This document shows positions 25,670 to 38,055 of a stretch of 64,000 bases of DNA, one piece after another. Under the pieces are notes generated by a model. That model was not told the DNA's origin. It ran no database searches and was given only the letters and a program-made list of their open reading frames with translations. The first letter of the stretch is position 1, and each line of letters starts with the position of its first letter. Both the position numbers and the translations under genes were made by a program. This DNA comes from Azadirachta indica (taxonomy: Eukaryota; Streptophyta; Magnoliopsida; Sapindales; Meliaceae). The stretch lies in NCBI GenBank assembly GCA_022749755.1, contig CM040440.1:7303269-7367268 (forward strand), in the 5' to 3' direction.

Positions 25670-28600
25670 ATGGAGGCCATCAAGAAACAAGCAATTAAGC
25701 TTAGAGAACAAGTTGCCAAGCAGCAGCAAGTCTGTTTTTCTTTTTCTTTTTCTTTTTGTTCACAAAATTAGATTTTTTTTTTCAATTTTGAAGGTTATTT
25801 ATAGGATTGATGATTATTTAGATTAGTTATTTAAGGATGTGAAAGACGTGATTTTGCAGGCAGTATTGAAACATTTGCTACATCTTGGTAATGAATCCGT
25901 TGTGGTTGATGAAGCTGAACTTGAGTGTCACCAACAACTTCAAAATCTGTACAGTTCCACCAAGGCAGCTAAGGTACTCTCCTCAACTAATAAATTGGTA
26001 AGGATTATTTTCGCTTTTATCTGAACTAAATTTCAAAATATGTTGTGTAGCACAGCATTTTCAGAGGAATATTGTTCGTGGTGTTGAAGGTTTTGTTTCT
26101 ATGAGCATGAAACAAATGGAGATAGGTGTTTGTTTGGTCTTGCTTTGTTTATAGCATTCGATTTTTATTTTGTTAATTTGTTTTGTGCATAAAATTCCGT
26201 CTTCATATATGTTAGTGAGAAAGTTGGCGGAAGATTGTTGCAAATATGGAGCTGAGAATCAAGGTACTGATTCTTGCGTTGCAAGAGCTGCTCTTAGCTT
26301 TGGCACTTCACATGATTTGATGGAAAATGAGAGGGAAACTTTGCTTGGGATTCTTGGTGATCAGGTAAATTCTTCCCTTCTTTTGTATAATATTGTAATA
26401 AGGGATCAGAAAATGTGGCAGCCTTCCGATTAAGGTTTATGTCTTGTAATCTTTAGTTTAGGCATGCAGCTATCAGCTTTAGCATTTTAATGGTAGGCAC
26501 ATGCGCAAGTCATATTCCAATTCAATTTTCCTCCTGCAAGCCATCTCTGATGCAGTCAGAAGTTAACGGGTAATTGATGGAAGCAGTTAAACTGATGGTC
26601 AAGTCTAAATAGTGTAGCTGAAGTAAAAAATTTGAAGAGACTCAATTGATCATCAACATCAACAGGTGTCACTTGCTGATTATAACTGTAGACTCATGTT
26701 TGGAACCTATATTACTTGTTGTCTGATCAATTGTGCTTTGGCTATGAGTTTTTTAGATTGTATGAAGCATAACAGTTTAGTCACAATGTTTCAATAGAAG
26801 GTGTTCAATAGAAGGTGTGGTGGAAGTAAATTCAAGTGAAATTCAGTTTCGAGGCAGGAATAGATTGCATCGGATTTATACACATGCCCATGTCTCTTCA
26901 TTATTATTATGTAAATGCAAATCACTATTAAGCATGTGCTATTAATAGTCATGTGATTATTTATGAGTTGGTAGGGTATCTCAAATCAATCTTGATTTAG
27001 TGAGGTTTAAGAGTAATTTGACTTGGCAAGCCTGAGGCCCTTTGCTAAGGGACATGGCTCAAAGTTAGGGTTTCTGCAATCAAGAAATTGAATGCTGGAT
27101 TTGGGAGCCAGGGGATGAAAACTAGAGAAGAAGTCACCATGGAGGGAAAAAGATAAGACAAAATCCAAGCCAAGATTCTGAAAAGAGAGGATGAGAGCAA
27201 ATGACTTTTTGTTAATTTAATTGCAACAAAAATTGATCACGAGTCTTACAGCCTAATTGGAATATTTTTATGGGTTTATTTTTATGGGTTTATTTTATAT
27301 TTTTAATCTTAAATACAGGAAGAACCCTAACCTAACACCATTTACTGCATTAATTATCCCTATACATTCTAAAAGTACGCCCAAATCCATGAATAACCAA
27401 ACAAACAGTTTAATTAAGGTTTTATATCTTTTTCATTTTTCTAATTATCTTATAGGCTTTTCGACATGTAGGTGTCTGAGCCACTACGGGTATTTATCAC
27501 AGGAGCACCTTTGGAAGATGCTCGTCACTTGACTCACCGTTATGACAAACTCCGGCATGAAGTTGAAGCCCAGGTAAACTTTGAAGTAACTTCTGCCTGT
27601 ACAAGGTGGGTTGAAAGTTATGTTTGATTCATAATGGACTTTGTCATCAGGCTGCTGAAGTATCGAAGCGCCGATCGAAGATCAGGGATTCTGATATATC
27701 AGCAGAGAGTGCTATGAAGCTTCGAAATGCGGAAGCAAGATTAACTGAGCTTAAATCCACAATGATGGCACTTGGCAGAGAAGCAACTGCTGCCATGTTG
27801 TCAGTTGAAACTCAGCAGCAACAGATGACATTTCAGAAACTTTTTACCATGGTATATAAATTAAACTTTTTGTGTGGATGAATGGCTGTGTCTGTGCTGA
27901 CCTTGTGCTTCTTATTTTCATGCTATTTCCAACTTTCAGTACAATACGATGATTTATATTCTATAGAAAAAAAAATTCACAACTTACCATGCAATGTGGC
28001 TTAATGATAATGGTTAAGATTCTATTGGAATGTGTAATACCTGGGTTAGTTATTGTTTGAAAGTTTAATTCGTTGATCCATTTGTGCTCAATATGAAGTT
28101 GTTTTAGGTGGTGTATGATTTATATTTTTTTAAAGTTTTTCTAACTTCACAATAACCGAAAGAATTTGGGCATAGTTGTTAATAAATCAAGATGCAGCCA
28201 AGACTGATCCTGGGAATGTAATTACATATCTTGACTAAAGGTTTCACACTTTGATTCAAAAAGATTCTTTTTCTAAAGAAAGCCTGTTTTTCCAAATATT
28301 CAACTTGGAAAACATTGCATACTCATGAAATATGCGTATTGGTAATTTATCAACAATTTTATACAACCAACAAATGCAGATTTTGCTACTCTTACAGTAA
28401 TAAAAGCCTATAAAATTTTCCAATATCTACACCAAATCGACGTGATTCTACTGTACCAAAAATCCAAATTCTCAAGAAATCAACTCTTCTTAAATTGGAT
28501 GTACAGAATGGTATTATGATTGCTGAGCATTCGTAGTATTCATTCATGATGGGGGTTTGGTCTGTCTTTGATGGTGCTTCTTTGTAAAGATATTGATTGC

Positions 28601-31600
28601 ATACATTTCTTTTTTCATTTTCGCTGTTGGGAAGTGGTTCTTAATTACTACTGTCTGGGGCCTTGGCCCTTTGCAGGTAGATGCTGAGAAAACTTATCAT
28701 CAACACGTTATTGCTATTTTGGAGAAGCTATATGCTGAGGTTTGTGACTATGCACCTTTACTCATTTGTATGCATCTACCTCTCCCTTTGAGCATCCTCA
28801 TTTTATTGACTGCAGATAAGATTGTTTTTATTGTTGTTTGCAAATGAATAATTGTGATTTTGCATGCTTTTTCTAATCCTTTCTACTGGAACTAGATGAT
28901 TCTGGAGGAGCAATCAGATGAGTCTTCGTCACAATCTGTGACTTTGCAGATGGATACAAAAGTCCCAGATGCCCATCAGAATACTGATTTGGATGGATCT
29001 GATTTACAGAGTAATGTTGATCAGAATGATGACTACTTTATAGCAAAAGTAAGGCTCCTGATCCCTTCCATAATTGAAAGTCCCTCCAATGCTTCCTTCC
29101 ACAAAATCTAAGAAATATGAAAAGAAAAGGAGAGATAAATGAAATGGAATGCTCTTTGAAGATTTTTTTTAAAGATATTTTATCGTTTTATTGTAAAAAT
29201 TGTTGGATTTGATGATTTTGAAATATATCTAGTTTCATATTGCATTGTTTTTACTTGACATATTGCATTCTGACTTTAATTTTGAAATAGTAAAATTGGT
29301 TTCTACTATCACTACCATTGGTTCAAGTATTGGTATTATTGCATAGAGACCAGGAGAGCAGTGATCTTTTCTTGAAGATCGAAGATAGGAATTGTGTCTG
29401 TATCCTTTCTCCAAGATAATTATGATATGATTGCAGGCTATTACCTTAACTTTATTTTTTAAAAAAAAAAATTAGTTAATGCCAGGAAATTCTTATTTGC
29501 CCCTTCTATAAAGGAATAAAACTATACTAAAAATGTCAAACGTGGTTCTCAGGAATTAATTCCGGGGGTGGGGGTGGGGTGGGGACTTTAAGTAGCAGAA
29601 CAAGACTTTTAAGCTTCAGGTTTAACAAAATCTAATTAATCTGAAAAAGACATAGATGCAAAAGACTTAATTTAAATAAAATTTATTAGAGCAAATTTAA
29701 GTATTCTCTCTCTGGTATCAAGCCTTAAACAACAAAAACTTGAGTGGGCATACCAATATACATGCCGAATAAAGAAAAACCACAGAGCAAAGTTCTTTAG
29801 CCACTCACTTATGTAGCAGGTGATCTAAAGTCTTGATGTGCTTATTCAAATGCAACACTGCTAGTTTAGCCTCGGGGTCTTTACGAGATTTTTCACTCAA
29901 GTGGTATCAAGGACCAAAATTCACTAAAAACTTGATAAAAACACTGATACAACTTGCCATAAACCTCCCTAGCCTTAACACAGGAAATACCCAAACATCC
30001 ACGCATCAGCACATGCACTGTTGCCACCCACTACCATGCTTCGAATGCCACTGCCAACACCAATGTAATGAGAACCTTCCAGTATATAGAAATCTTTGGA
30101 GGGTCATCCAATTTTTGAACCTTCATGTGCTGCCCCAAGCACAATCTTCATTGCCCGTCACTTTTCTATCAATCCACTGCGTGGGGCTTTGCATCACCCG
30201 CACCATATGCCACATAAAGTGTCAATTTCCTTCCCTTACCAAAGCTCATTGCATTCCTACCAGCCATAATGCCAGACTTGCTGCCTGTTTTGGTCAAATA
30301 CTATTTGTCCAATTATATGCCAAGGTGTTCGGCCTCCAATCTTTCTGTCCCTGCTGTTGGTGGTCCATCTTGTAGTCTCCATCTGCCACTCTCACTTCAC
30401 GTGTAATTACCTGCTGTTTTTCTTGGCTTTATGACATTAATCTTGTGATATTCTTCTTATTGAGAATGTTTTCCATAGTTTGTGACATGTCATTCCAAGA
30501 ATTTGGTTGGCATTATTCACGAGTATGATTGAACTATGATTATCCTGGTATGGTTTACCTCAAAATATTATGTGTATATGCATATGACTTGGGGGAATTG
30601 CTCCACCACGCTTTTGATGAGAATTCTGACATAGAAAGCTTATCTTGTTAGGCAGAGCACCCTGGCACAGCATAAGCATCATATTTGATCCAATAGTTAA
30701 ATGATGTGGGACATTTGTAACCCTCCTCAACTATGGCTTCTCTTATGTGAGCCATGTATGTGTTATATTAATTGTGATGTTGGATCTTTTGTGTGGTTCA
30801 TGCTTTACCTTGTACTTTGTTATCTTTTGTGGAGAGGAGTCAAAATTTTTTTTAGTGGTATAGGACCCGTCAATTGCATAAACAACCACATCAAATCCTG
30901 CAGAAATTATATGGCACTCTAATAATTTCAGTAACCAAATAGTCATGAAATTGTTTGTCATTGCTAGTACATATTCTTTGCTTATAAATTAGAATTTTGT
31001 ATTTACCATTTCTTTCTTAGCTGTTATTTAGTTTTTATAATGATTGCGGCTACTACTGCTTTTGTTATTTTTCTTGTACAATATGTTTATTTAGCCATTC
31101 TCTTGCAGGTTATACACCCATTCGATGCTCAAGCAGATGGGGAGCTAAGTCTATCAGTTGATGATTATGTTGTGGTTCGCCAGGTACTTTCTTGAATGCT
31201 AGTCCAGAATCCAAATAACAGCATATAGATTTTTTGTGTCACCTATTAACTTATTTTTAACAGCTATTTGTTTGTGTTATGTTGAACTAGCATCTACATG
31301 TGTTTGGCATTCAAAGTTCATGGTAATTGGTTGTTGACATTTTTGTTTTAAAAGCAACAGGCTACCAACTGTAATGAAGGTTTTCATATTTCTCTTGTCA
31401 TGTATTCCCTTTTACATTGTAGTGCAGATCAGAATATTGTGAGCCTGCTAGCCATCAACCACATAGTTTACCCCATAAACTGCCAATTTGAACTAGTTTG
31501 GTTATTTCTTTTTGTAAAAACCAAACCTGACCTTGGTTCCAGTTTGAAGGAGGGAGGGAGAGAGGATTTAGCTCTTACAGAATTGATGAAAAATGGAATA

Positions 31601-32079
31601 ATGATTGACAAACCCCTTTGTCTATCCGTTAAAAAATGATGCCTATACAAAATACTTTCATGCGCAAACCATTATCCTTATTTTGTTGAATCTCATGCCC
31701 ATCTTGCCAATCTTAAAGCAAGGTGATGAAGCTCTTATTTTTTATTATTTTCATTATTTTCATATTACCATTTCATGGTAAATGCTTATTTCTCATTCTT
31801 CTGTGATTAATGCAACCACTTCAGCGATCATAATGGCCAATGTAATGCTTTCAAGTAAAGGAATTAGCTTTCTTTGCTTCAATTACTTCCTCTTAACATT
31901 CAGATGTTTAACTTTAACTCCATTTACCTTTCTTGTCGTATCTTCTCAAGGTGGCTCCAACTGGATGGTCAGAAGGTGAATGCAAAGGCAAGGCTGGTTG
32001 GTTTCCTTCAGCTTATATAGAAAGGCAGGAGAAAGCACCAGTTAGCAAGGTAGCAGAAGCAAACTCCTCATCTGAATGA
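25670..32079 (+). CDS. SH3P: SH3 domain-containing protein, SH3P1/2/3 family (BAR-SH3)
   Basis: Plant SH3P proteins bind membranes and clathrin or autophagy partners during vesicle traffic and autophagosome formation. Ten exons, phases consistent: 25670-25729, 25860-25973, 26056-26125, 26216-26364, 27472-27573, 27651-27851, 28677-28739, 28896-29048, 31109-31183 and 31951-32079, giving 371 residues. Residues 1 to about 240 match the BAR-like part (EAIKKQAIKLREQVAKQQQ, NIVRGVEGF, GAPLEDARHLTHRYDKLR, LGREATAAM). An acidic, Ser-rich linker follows. The SH3 domain at about 305-353 has VIHPFDA, ELSLSVDDYVVVR and GWSEGECKGKAGWFPSAYIE, with the usual Trp and Pro-Tyr ligand positions. Intron 8 (2.06 kb) contains a G-quadruplex motif and a GC-richer insert. 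The position suggests SH3P1 (At1g31440). Confidence 0.92.
29564..29584 (+). other. G-quadruplex motif in SH3P intron 8
   Basis: Four G runs (5, 5, 4, 4) are separated by single T residues. This is the arrangement expected to form a very stable parallel quadruplex, on the transcribed-RNA-sense strand. Confidence 0.8.
29600..30400 (+). mobile_element. Possible decayed LTR-element fragment in SH3P intron 8
   Basis: TGGTATCAAGGACC near 29901 resembles a Met-tRNA primer-binding site. It is followed by a GC-richer stretch unlike the surrounding intron, with a 180-codon open frame that matches nothing I know. No paired LTR was found, so the call is tentative. Confidence 0.25.
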
Positions 32080-33224
32080 ATGCATTACCTCTTCCTAATG
32101 GACGCGCTTGCAAAATTTGTATATGATCTTTTTCCTGTAATATATTTAGACAGTACTCTGGCTGCAGTAATTGTTTACAAAGGAAACCATAGGTTGTGTT
32201 GTGTATGATCTTATTTATGCGTTTTGAATCTGCAATTGTAATTTCCAATTTTTCAATAAGATATAGAGTTGATTTTGTATCGTCTATACACATCGAAGAC
32301 CTAAAGGTTGGGTTCTGTTTGAAAATAGAAAGCCTCATTTTAGATTCTATTCGGCTCATTATCTTTTCTGAGAGTTATATTACTACTAAAAGAATTACAA
32401 GATCATAGTTTTTATACAATATAATTTTTTTTTTTTCTGAAACAAACACAGCATACACTTTTATTTCATAAAAGAAAGTATTAAAATTTGTAGATTCACA
32501 TCCATATCAGTACATATATTGTAAAGATTAATTACAACAAATAAGAAGTAAAATAACACTTTTTCATTTAATCTTTTTTCGATGATATTAACAACATAAT
32601 AAATTTTAAATCACAGAAAATACATTTTAAGTTTGAAAACAATTTAGAAATATCAAAACTACTATTTAAGCACTATATTTTGACTGTTATTTTTAATTAT
32701 ATTTATTGGATGGAATTTTCGTCACTTAAATATTTAATTATTATATTCATACAATTTAATAGTTAAAATTTAATTAAAATACTTAAAATAAACATTGGTT
32801 AAAATACTTAATAGTTATTTGAAGGATTTGAATACTTCAAAATATAAAAAACATTTGTTATTCATCATGCCCTTTGTCAAACTCAAATAATTCACATGAA
32901 ATTTACTTAAAAAGGAAAAAAAAAAACATTTTCCCTTTTACAATGTGTTGTGGTTTTACTGTCTTATTCTCCGTTAGACTAATAAACAGTAACGAGAGTT
33001 GTATCAGGTATTTGAGTTCGTGACAGTTTATTAAAGTTTTGCGTATCAACAAGAAAGTGTTTGACAGAAACTGTAATTTCACAAAAATACAGGACAAAAC
33101 TGTAATTATCTACAAGAAAATAGAAAAGTACCTGTACAGTATTAGCCAAGTCCATATTACTCGCGGCTACTGAGCTGTGAAAAATTCGTTTGGCTTGCCT
33201 CAATTTCTCTGAATAGCTTTAGCA
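32080..33224. other. Intergenic between SH3P and plastid solute-binding-like gene
   Basis: SH3P 3' UTR, then AT-rich spacer and the promoter of the next gene. No further coding frame. Confidence 0.5.
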
Positions 33225-36200
33225 ATGGCCATATCAACGTTATCATCTTCGCTTGCATTAATACCGAACCCTTCACATTCTTTTTCTCCACTGTCAAACC
33301 CTAACCCTCTTCTCCGTATCTCTGGTAGACCATGGGCAATTCAGGCCGTCAGATTCTGCTGGACGCAGATTAATCCAACGGCTCGTAAAGAGGAACTGCC
33401 GCTCAAGGTTCCTCCTACGGTTCTTGGGCTGACTGCTTCTGTTGTCCTTTTTCTGGGGTTTGGAGTTCGTATTTGCTCTGCCGCTTCTACGCAGCTCCCT
33501 CCCGTTGTTGGCCAAGAAGACCGCATAATTCAGTACACTGAGGATGAAGAATTAGAACAAGCATTTGAAAAGTGGAAATCTAAAACGTATGCTTTGACTG
33601 TACCCTTGAGAATAGTTGCTCTACAGGGTTCAATGCCTCAATCTTGGGTTAAGGATTTCATGCGAAGTCAAGGAAAGAGATTGAAGTTACAGGTCAATTT
33701 CTGTGGTAGTCTTGAGCGCATATTTTCTAATTTATCTATGCCGTTTAATAAAGTCAAGGTTAAGTCAGCAACTTATATGGTCGCTGATTTGGTTGGTTTG
33801 GGTGATTCCTGGCTTAGTTTTGCAATTAAAAAGGGATTAATTGAACCAATACCAGGAGCAGAAGAACAGGATTGGTTTAAATGCTTAAGTGACAAATGGA
33901 AGGTAACATCTTTGTGTTTAGACAAAGTAGCATTCAAAACTTTCTCTTTTAGCATTTTTGTTTTGAGTGAATAATTTGCTGTGTTGTGATTACACTGAAA
34001 TATCATTGTTAGTGCCTCTGCCTGAGTTACCTTTGTGGTATTTCGTTTTGGTTTGTTTCTCTTGTTTCATTTCCACTAACAAAGTCTCAGGTATATCTAC
34101 GCAGGAACAATGAAGGAGAAATAGATTCTGAAGGTAAAATATGGGCTGCACCATATCGATGGGGCACCATGGTGATAGCTTACAAGAAAAGTAAATTTCA
34201 AAAGCATAAATTGGCTCCAATTGAGGTAGGTTGCCTTTAGTGTCATTTTTATATATCCTGTATTTTTTCTCAGAATTAATGCAATGAATATACATCATTT
34301 GTGTCAATGTTTGTAAAACAAACATACTGGAGTTCACTTGTGCCATGCCAGTCAAAGTAGTCAGTTATACTGACGGATGATCACACTAGTGTGTGAAGTT
34401 GTGCTTTGATATCATTTGAAGTCAGGTAACTTGGAGAAGATATCTATTATGTGTAGGACAAGATTGAAAAGGAGAGAAATTTAGAAGAGAGAAGAAACAG
34501 AGATATAAGAGTGGAAACTATGGAGAACAGATAGGAAATTGAGGGAGATAGGAAATAAAGAAGAAAAGAAAAAATATTGGGAAGGAGTGAAGAGAAAACT
34601 TTGCAATCATTCTGTCTCTAAACGAAGTGAAGGCCCTATTAATTGCCAAAATATTAGTTAAAAAGGACTAAAAATCTAGTTGTCTGCTTCTAACAAGTAA
34701 AAGAAAACGTAAAACAACTCAAATAAATAGTAACCAAGTTTTCAGAATAAAAAATGACTGAGGTTATTATGTCTTTACAGCCTCTGAGTGACTTTATTGG
34801 TGTGATCTGTAAACATGATGAAATTGGTTAGATCTTGTTCAGAGTCGCTCCAATGTTTTCTGAGGTGAATTGGGAAAGTTAGAAGATCTTGTTTATAGTT
34901 GTTTTCTTGAATGATTTTGCCAAAACGATCACTTTCTTTCTTTTGTCAATTTGACAGTAAATTTTCCCTTATTATAAACATGTTTCTACTTGAATGGCAA
35001 AGGCACGGCTGTTGAGTTGTGGATTTATTCCTATGAACTGGTCATTGCACTGTATGTTCATCTTGGAATTAGAATTAGAAATTTTATCTGCTGGTTTGAG
35101 AGAGATTCGTTGTGCACCCCATTATATGAGTAATGAAATGCTGATGCAGGACTGGCAAGATTTATGGCGGCCTGAGCTTGCAGGCAGGATTTCAATGGTT
35201 AATTCTCCCAAAGAGGTTATTGGTGCAGTTTTGAAGTATATGGGGGCATCATACCATACAACCAACATCGACTTGCAAGTTGTTGGTGGGAAGACTGCTG
35301 TGCAGCAGAATCTTGCATCATTGGGAAAACAGGTACAACGGAATCTGGTCATTTCATATTACCATCTGATAGCTAACTTGAAAGCTTTACTGATAGACGA
35401 TTTGAATGGGTAGAACAGGACCCTCTATATGTGGAATTTGATGAGGAATAGGGCCATAATTTTTGTAGTGAAGTGAGTGTGCATTAGCAGCTTCATTTGT
35501 TATATTTCTGGCAAGATTCGTGGATATGATTCTTTTGTCCCTCTTTTTTTAACTGTGATATCAAGATATAAGTTCTTGCAAGAGTGATTAGTTTGATATT
35601 GTAAACTAGGAGTCAAACAATACAGGGCACTCCCCTTTAATGGATGCATTTTTTAAGTAAATGTAGGTTTATAAGTGGTTAAATTAGTTTGGCATGCCAA
35701 TTTCTGTTGTAGCATTATGATCTTAGTAAATTTGTTCAATTAAGTCACCAAAACTTGGTTTGTGCAGCTTGGGAGCCTTTCGGGTGAAACGATGGCAGAA
35801 AGTGTTTATTTGTAAATTTTATGAAAATTCATGTGCATATTATTCTAGCAGAATCATCTATAAATTCAAGTTATACAAATTTCTACTTTGTCAAGTTCTG
35901 AGTCAAGTGTACAAGTGTTGTGAAAATTCAAAATACTCATCAAAAATTGTATGGTACCCAATGTATCTAAGAACATGTAGAATCTGCACCCCCCCACCCA
36001 AAAGCTTGTCTTATACAATGATCTGTATAATAGATGTTCGCATGCATGCCCTGTCCTTAAAATAGTATTATGAAAACTCCATTCATTGGGTTTATATAGG
36101 TTCGACTGTTTGACAGTACACACTATCTGAAAGCATTTGGAGTGGGAGATGTATGGGTGGCTGTTGGGTGGAGTAGTGACGTTCTTCCTGCTGTCAAACG

Positions 36201-36800
36201 TATGTCCAATGTTGCAGTGGTTGTTCCCAAGTCAGGTGCAAGCTTATGGGCTGATCTTTGGGTATGTCCATGCCTGTAATTCTACTTTGACATTTACTTA
36301 GCTGTCACCATCATATTAGTTATCAGTAGATGTGAAAATGGGATACTGAGCGTGTATTATCTTTATAGGCAATTCCCGCTGCCTCAGCACTTGAAACTGA
36401 CCAAATTGGAGGGCGAGTAAGAGGTCCATCTCCATTAATCCATCAATGGATAGAGTTCTGCTTGCAAGCAGCGAGAGCACTGCCTTTCAAGCAAGAGGTT
36501 ATCCCAGGTGCATCTGCCTCCGCCCTTGGGAGTAGTACTCTTTCTGAAGCATCTGAAGAACTTCTGAAGGGTAAACCAAGTTTGGATACAAACTTAATTG
36601 CAGGAGTACCCCCACCTGAAATTCTGGCTAGATGTGAGTTTTTAGAGCCATTATCTGATGCTACATTGTCAGAATATAAGTGGCTGGTCGCTAATATGCA
36701 AAGACCTGATCCTGTTTGGATCAACAGGATACAGCATTACATGTCATCATTGATCAAAAACTTAGTAGCAAAAGCTACATTTAAAAGTGATGTGAACTAA
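33225..36800 (+). CDS. Plastid-targeted protein related to bacterial spermidine/putrescine-binding proteins
   Basis: Five exons in phase 0: 33225-33902, 34091-34225, 35150-35332, 36100-36261 and 36369-36800, giving 529 residues. Residues 1 to about 55 are Ser/Pro-rich and low in acid, like a chloroplast transit peptide. A hydrophobic segment at 65-81 is followed by CSAAS (84-88), which could be a thylakoid-lumen cleavage site or a membrane anchor. The rest has the two-lobe solute-binding look of PotD-like proteins (IWAAPYRWGTMVIAYKKSKF, DWQDLWRPELAGRISMVNSP, DVWVAVGWSSDVLPAVKRMS, PKSGASLWADLWAIPAASA). The remembered counterpart is At1g31410 (about 524 residues), annotated as putrescine-binding periplasmic protein-related. 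Ligand binding in plants is not shown by sequence. Intron 2 (34226-35149) has a purine-rich, repeat-like stretch at about 34440-34600. Confidence 0.9.
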
Positions 36801-38055
36801 TACGAAACTCATTGATGGCATCGCATGCCAGTCATTCAGATCAGTGGAGTTAAATAAGCTGCCGGTTATCCTGAGAGGATTATTTGATGATGCTGATGAT
36901 CATCATCATGGCATCTACCCCAATGCTACCCACCCAATGATATTCAATTATGGTATGGCTGTAGTGTGTGGTACATATTTACTTTTAGGAAATAGGGTGT
37001 GAATCATTTATCCAAGATTCATGTTATCCAATATTAATTGGGATGTATGTAAAGACGTTTGTTCTGAATTATTTGTCCTGTTGGAAAACAGGACAAAAAA
37101 TATTGTAAGATCAAATTTATTTAAAGAATTTAAACTACAAAACCATTCAGTGGTACTGGTGCTTGCCTGCGAAGTTGATTTGCTTTTCAATTTAAGTAAA
37201 AATGTTATTTTTTTAAAAAATTGGTAGTCTTTTGATTTAATTTTTAAAAGAGAAAGAAAATGAAAAAAAATATTTTAATATTGAAAAGAATTTTCTTGTG
37301 GCAATAGAGAGTTATGATAAACGTGTATTTCAAGAATGTTATTTTATTTTCAAAGTAATGAATAAAAATTATATTAAATGATATTAGTTAGACATCAGTT
37401 AAACAGTAAATGTGATTTACTTGTGATTATGTTAGGTAAAATGTGTGAAATAAATTATGTTTCTGCCTGCAAAACCTTTAGGCTGGTCGTTTGTTTTGTT
37501 TTTTTTTTAACGTTCCTGAAACCTTCAATTCCGGGACCTGACCTCGGTTGATTGGTGTGCTGCTACTATCACTCGAGGGTTTCATGATGTCTCGCTGAAC
37601 AACTCTTACTCTTTGATTACTTTAGGTTGATTGTTAATTTTTCATTTCTTATACAGAAATATTTGGCTTTGTCTTTGTCTGCTTGCTAGCCGATCATCAA
37701 TCAAACTTGATATACTACAGTTTGTTGGTTCATATATACCCATTTTATATGTAAGTACATACTTGGTGAAACAATCATCGCTTAATCATAAAATATTTTT
37801 GTGTTTTGTGCTCAATTCACATGTTGGTCTTTACCTCTTTCTTGATCATTCGCTTCACTCGAGATGGTCCTTTTGTTCACGGGAGAGTGACTCTTTTCTA
37901 CGCGAGTTAATTGTTGATTGATTTCTGCTTAGTTCCTTTTTGGGCTTTCTTGAATTATTTGTTGGAAAATCATTTCCATTCAAGAACTTTTCATTTGGGA
38001 CATTTTACATCCCTAAGAACCCAAGTGATTTCGGTGCCTACTACATTACATCATT
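36801..38055. other. Intergenic before CCCH zinc-finger gene
   Basis: 3' UTR of the preceding gene, then AT-rich spacer. The region 37480-38055 should hold the promoter and leader of the CCCH gene. Nothing else supported. Confidence 0.5.

Noticed and set aside
29833..30375. 180-codon frame as a stand-alone gene
   Set aside because: No family match; it lies inside SH3P intron 8 in sequence resembling repeat remnants.
34994..35149. 5' extension of plastid protein exon 3
   Set aside because: The frame is open by chance. The acceptor at 35148-35149 gives the conserved DWQDLWRPELAG junction.
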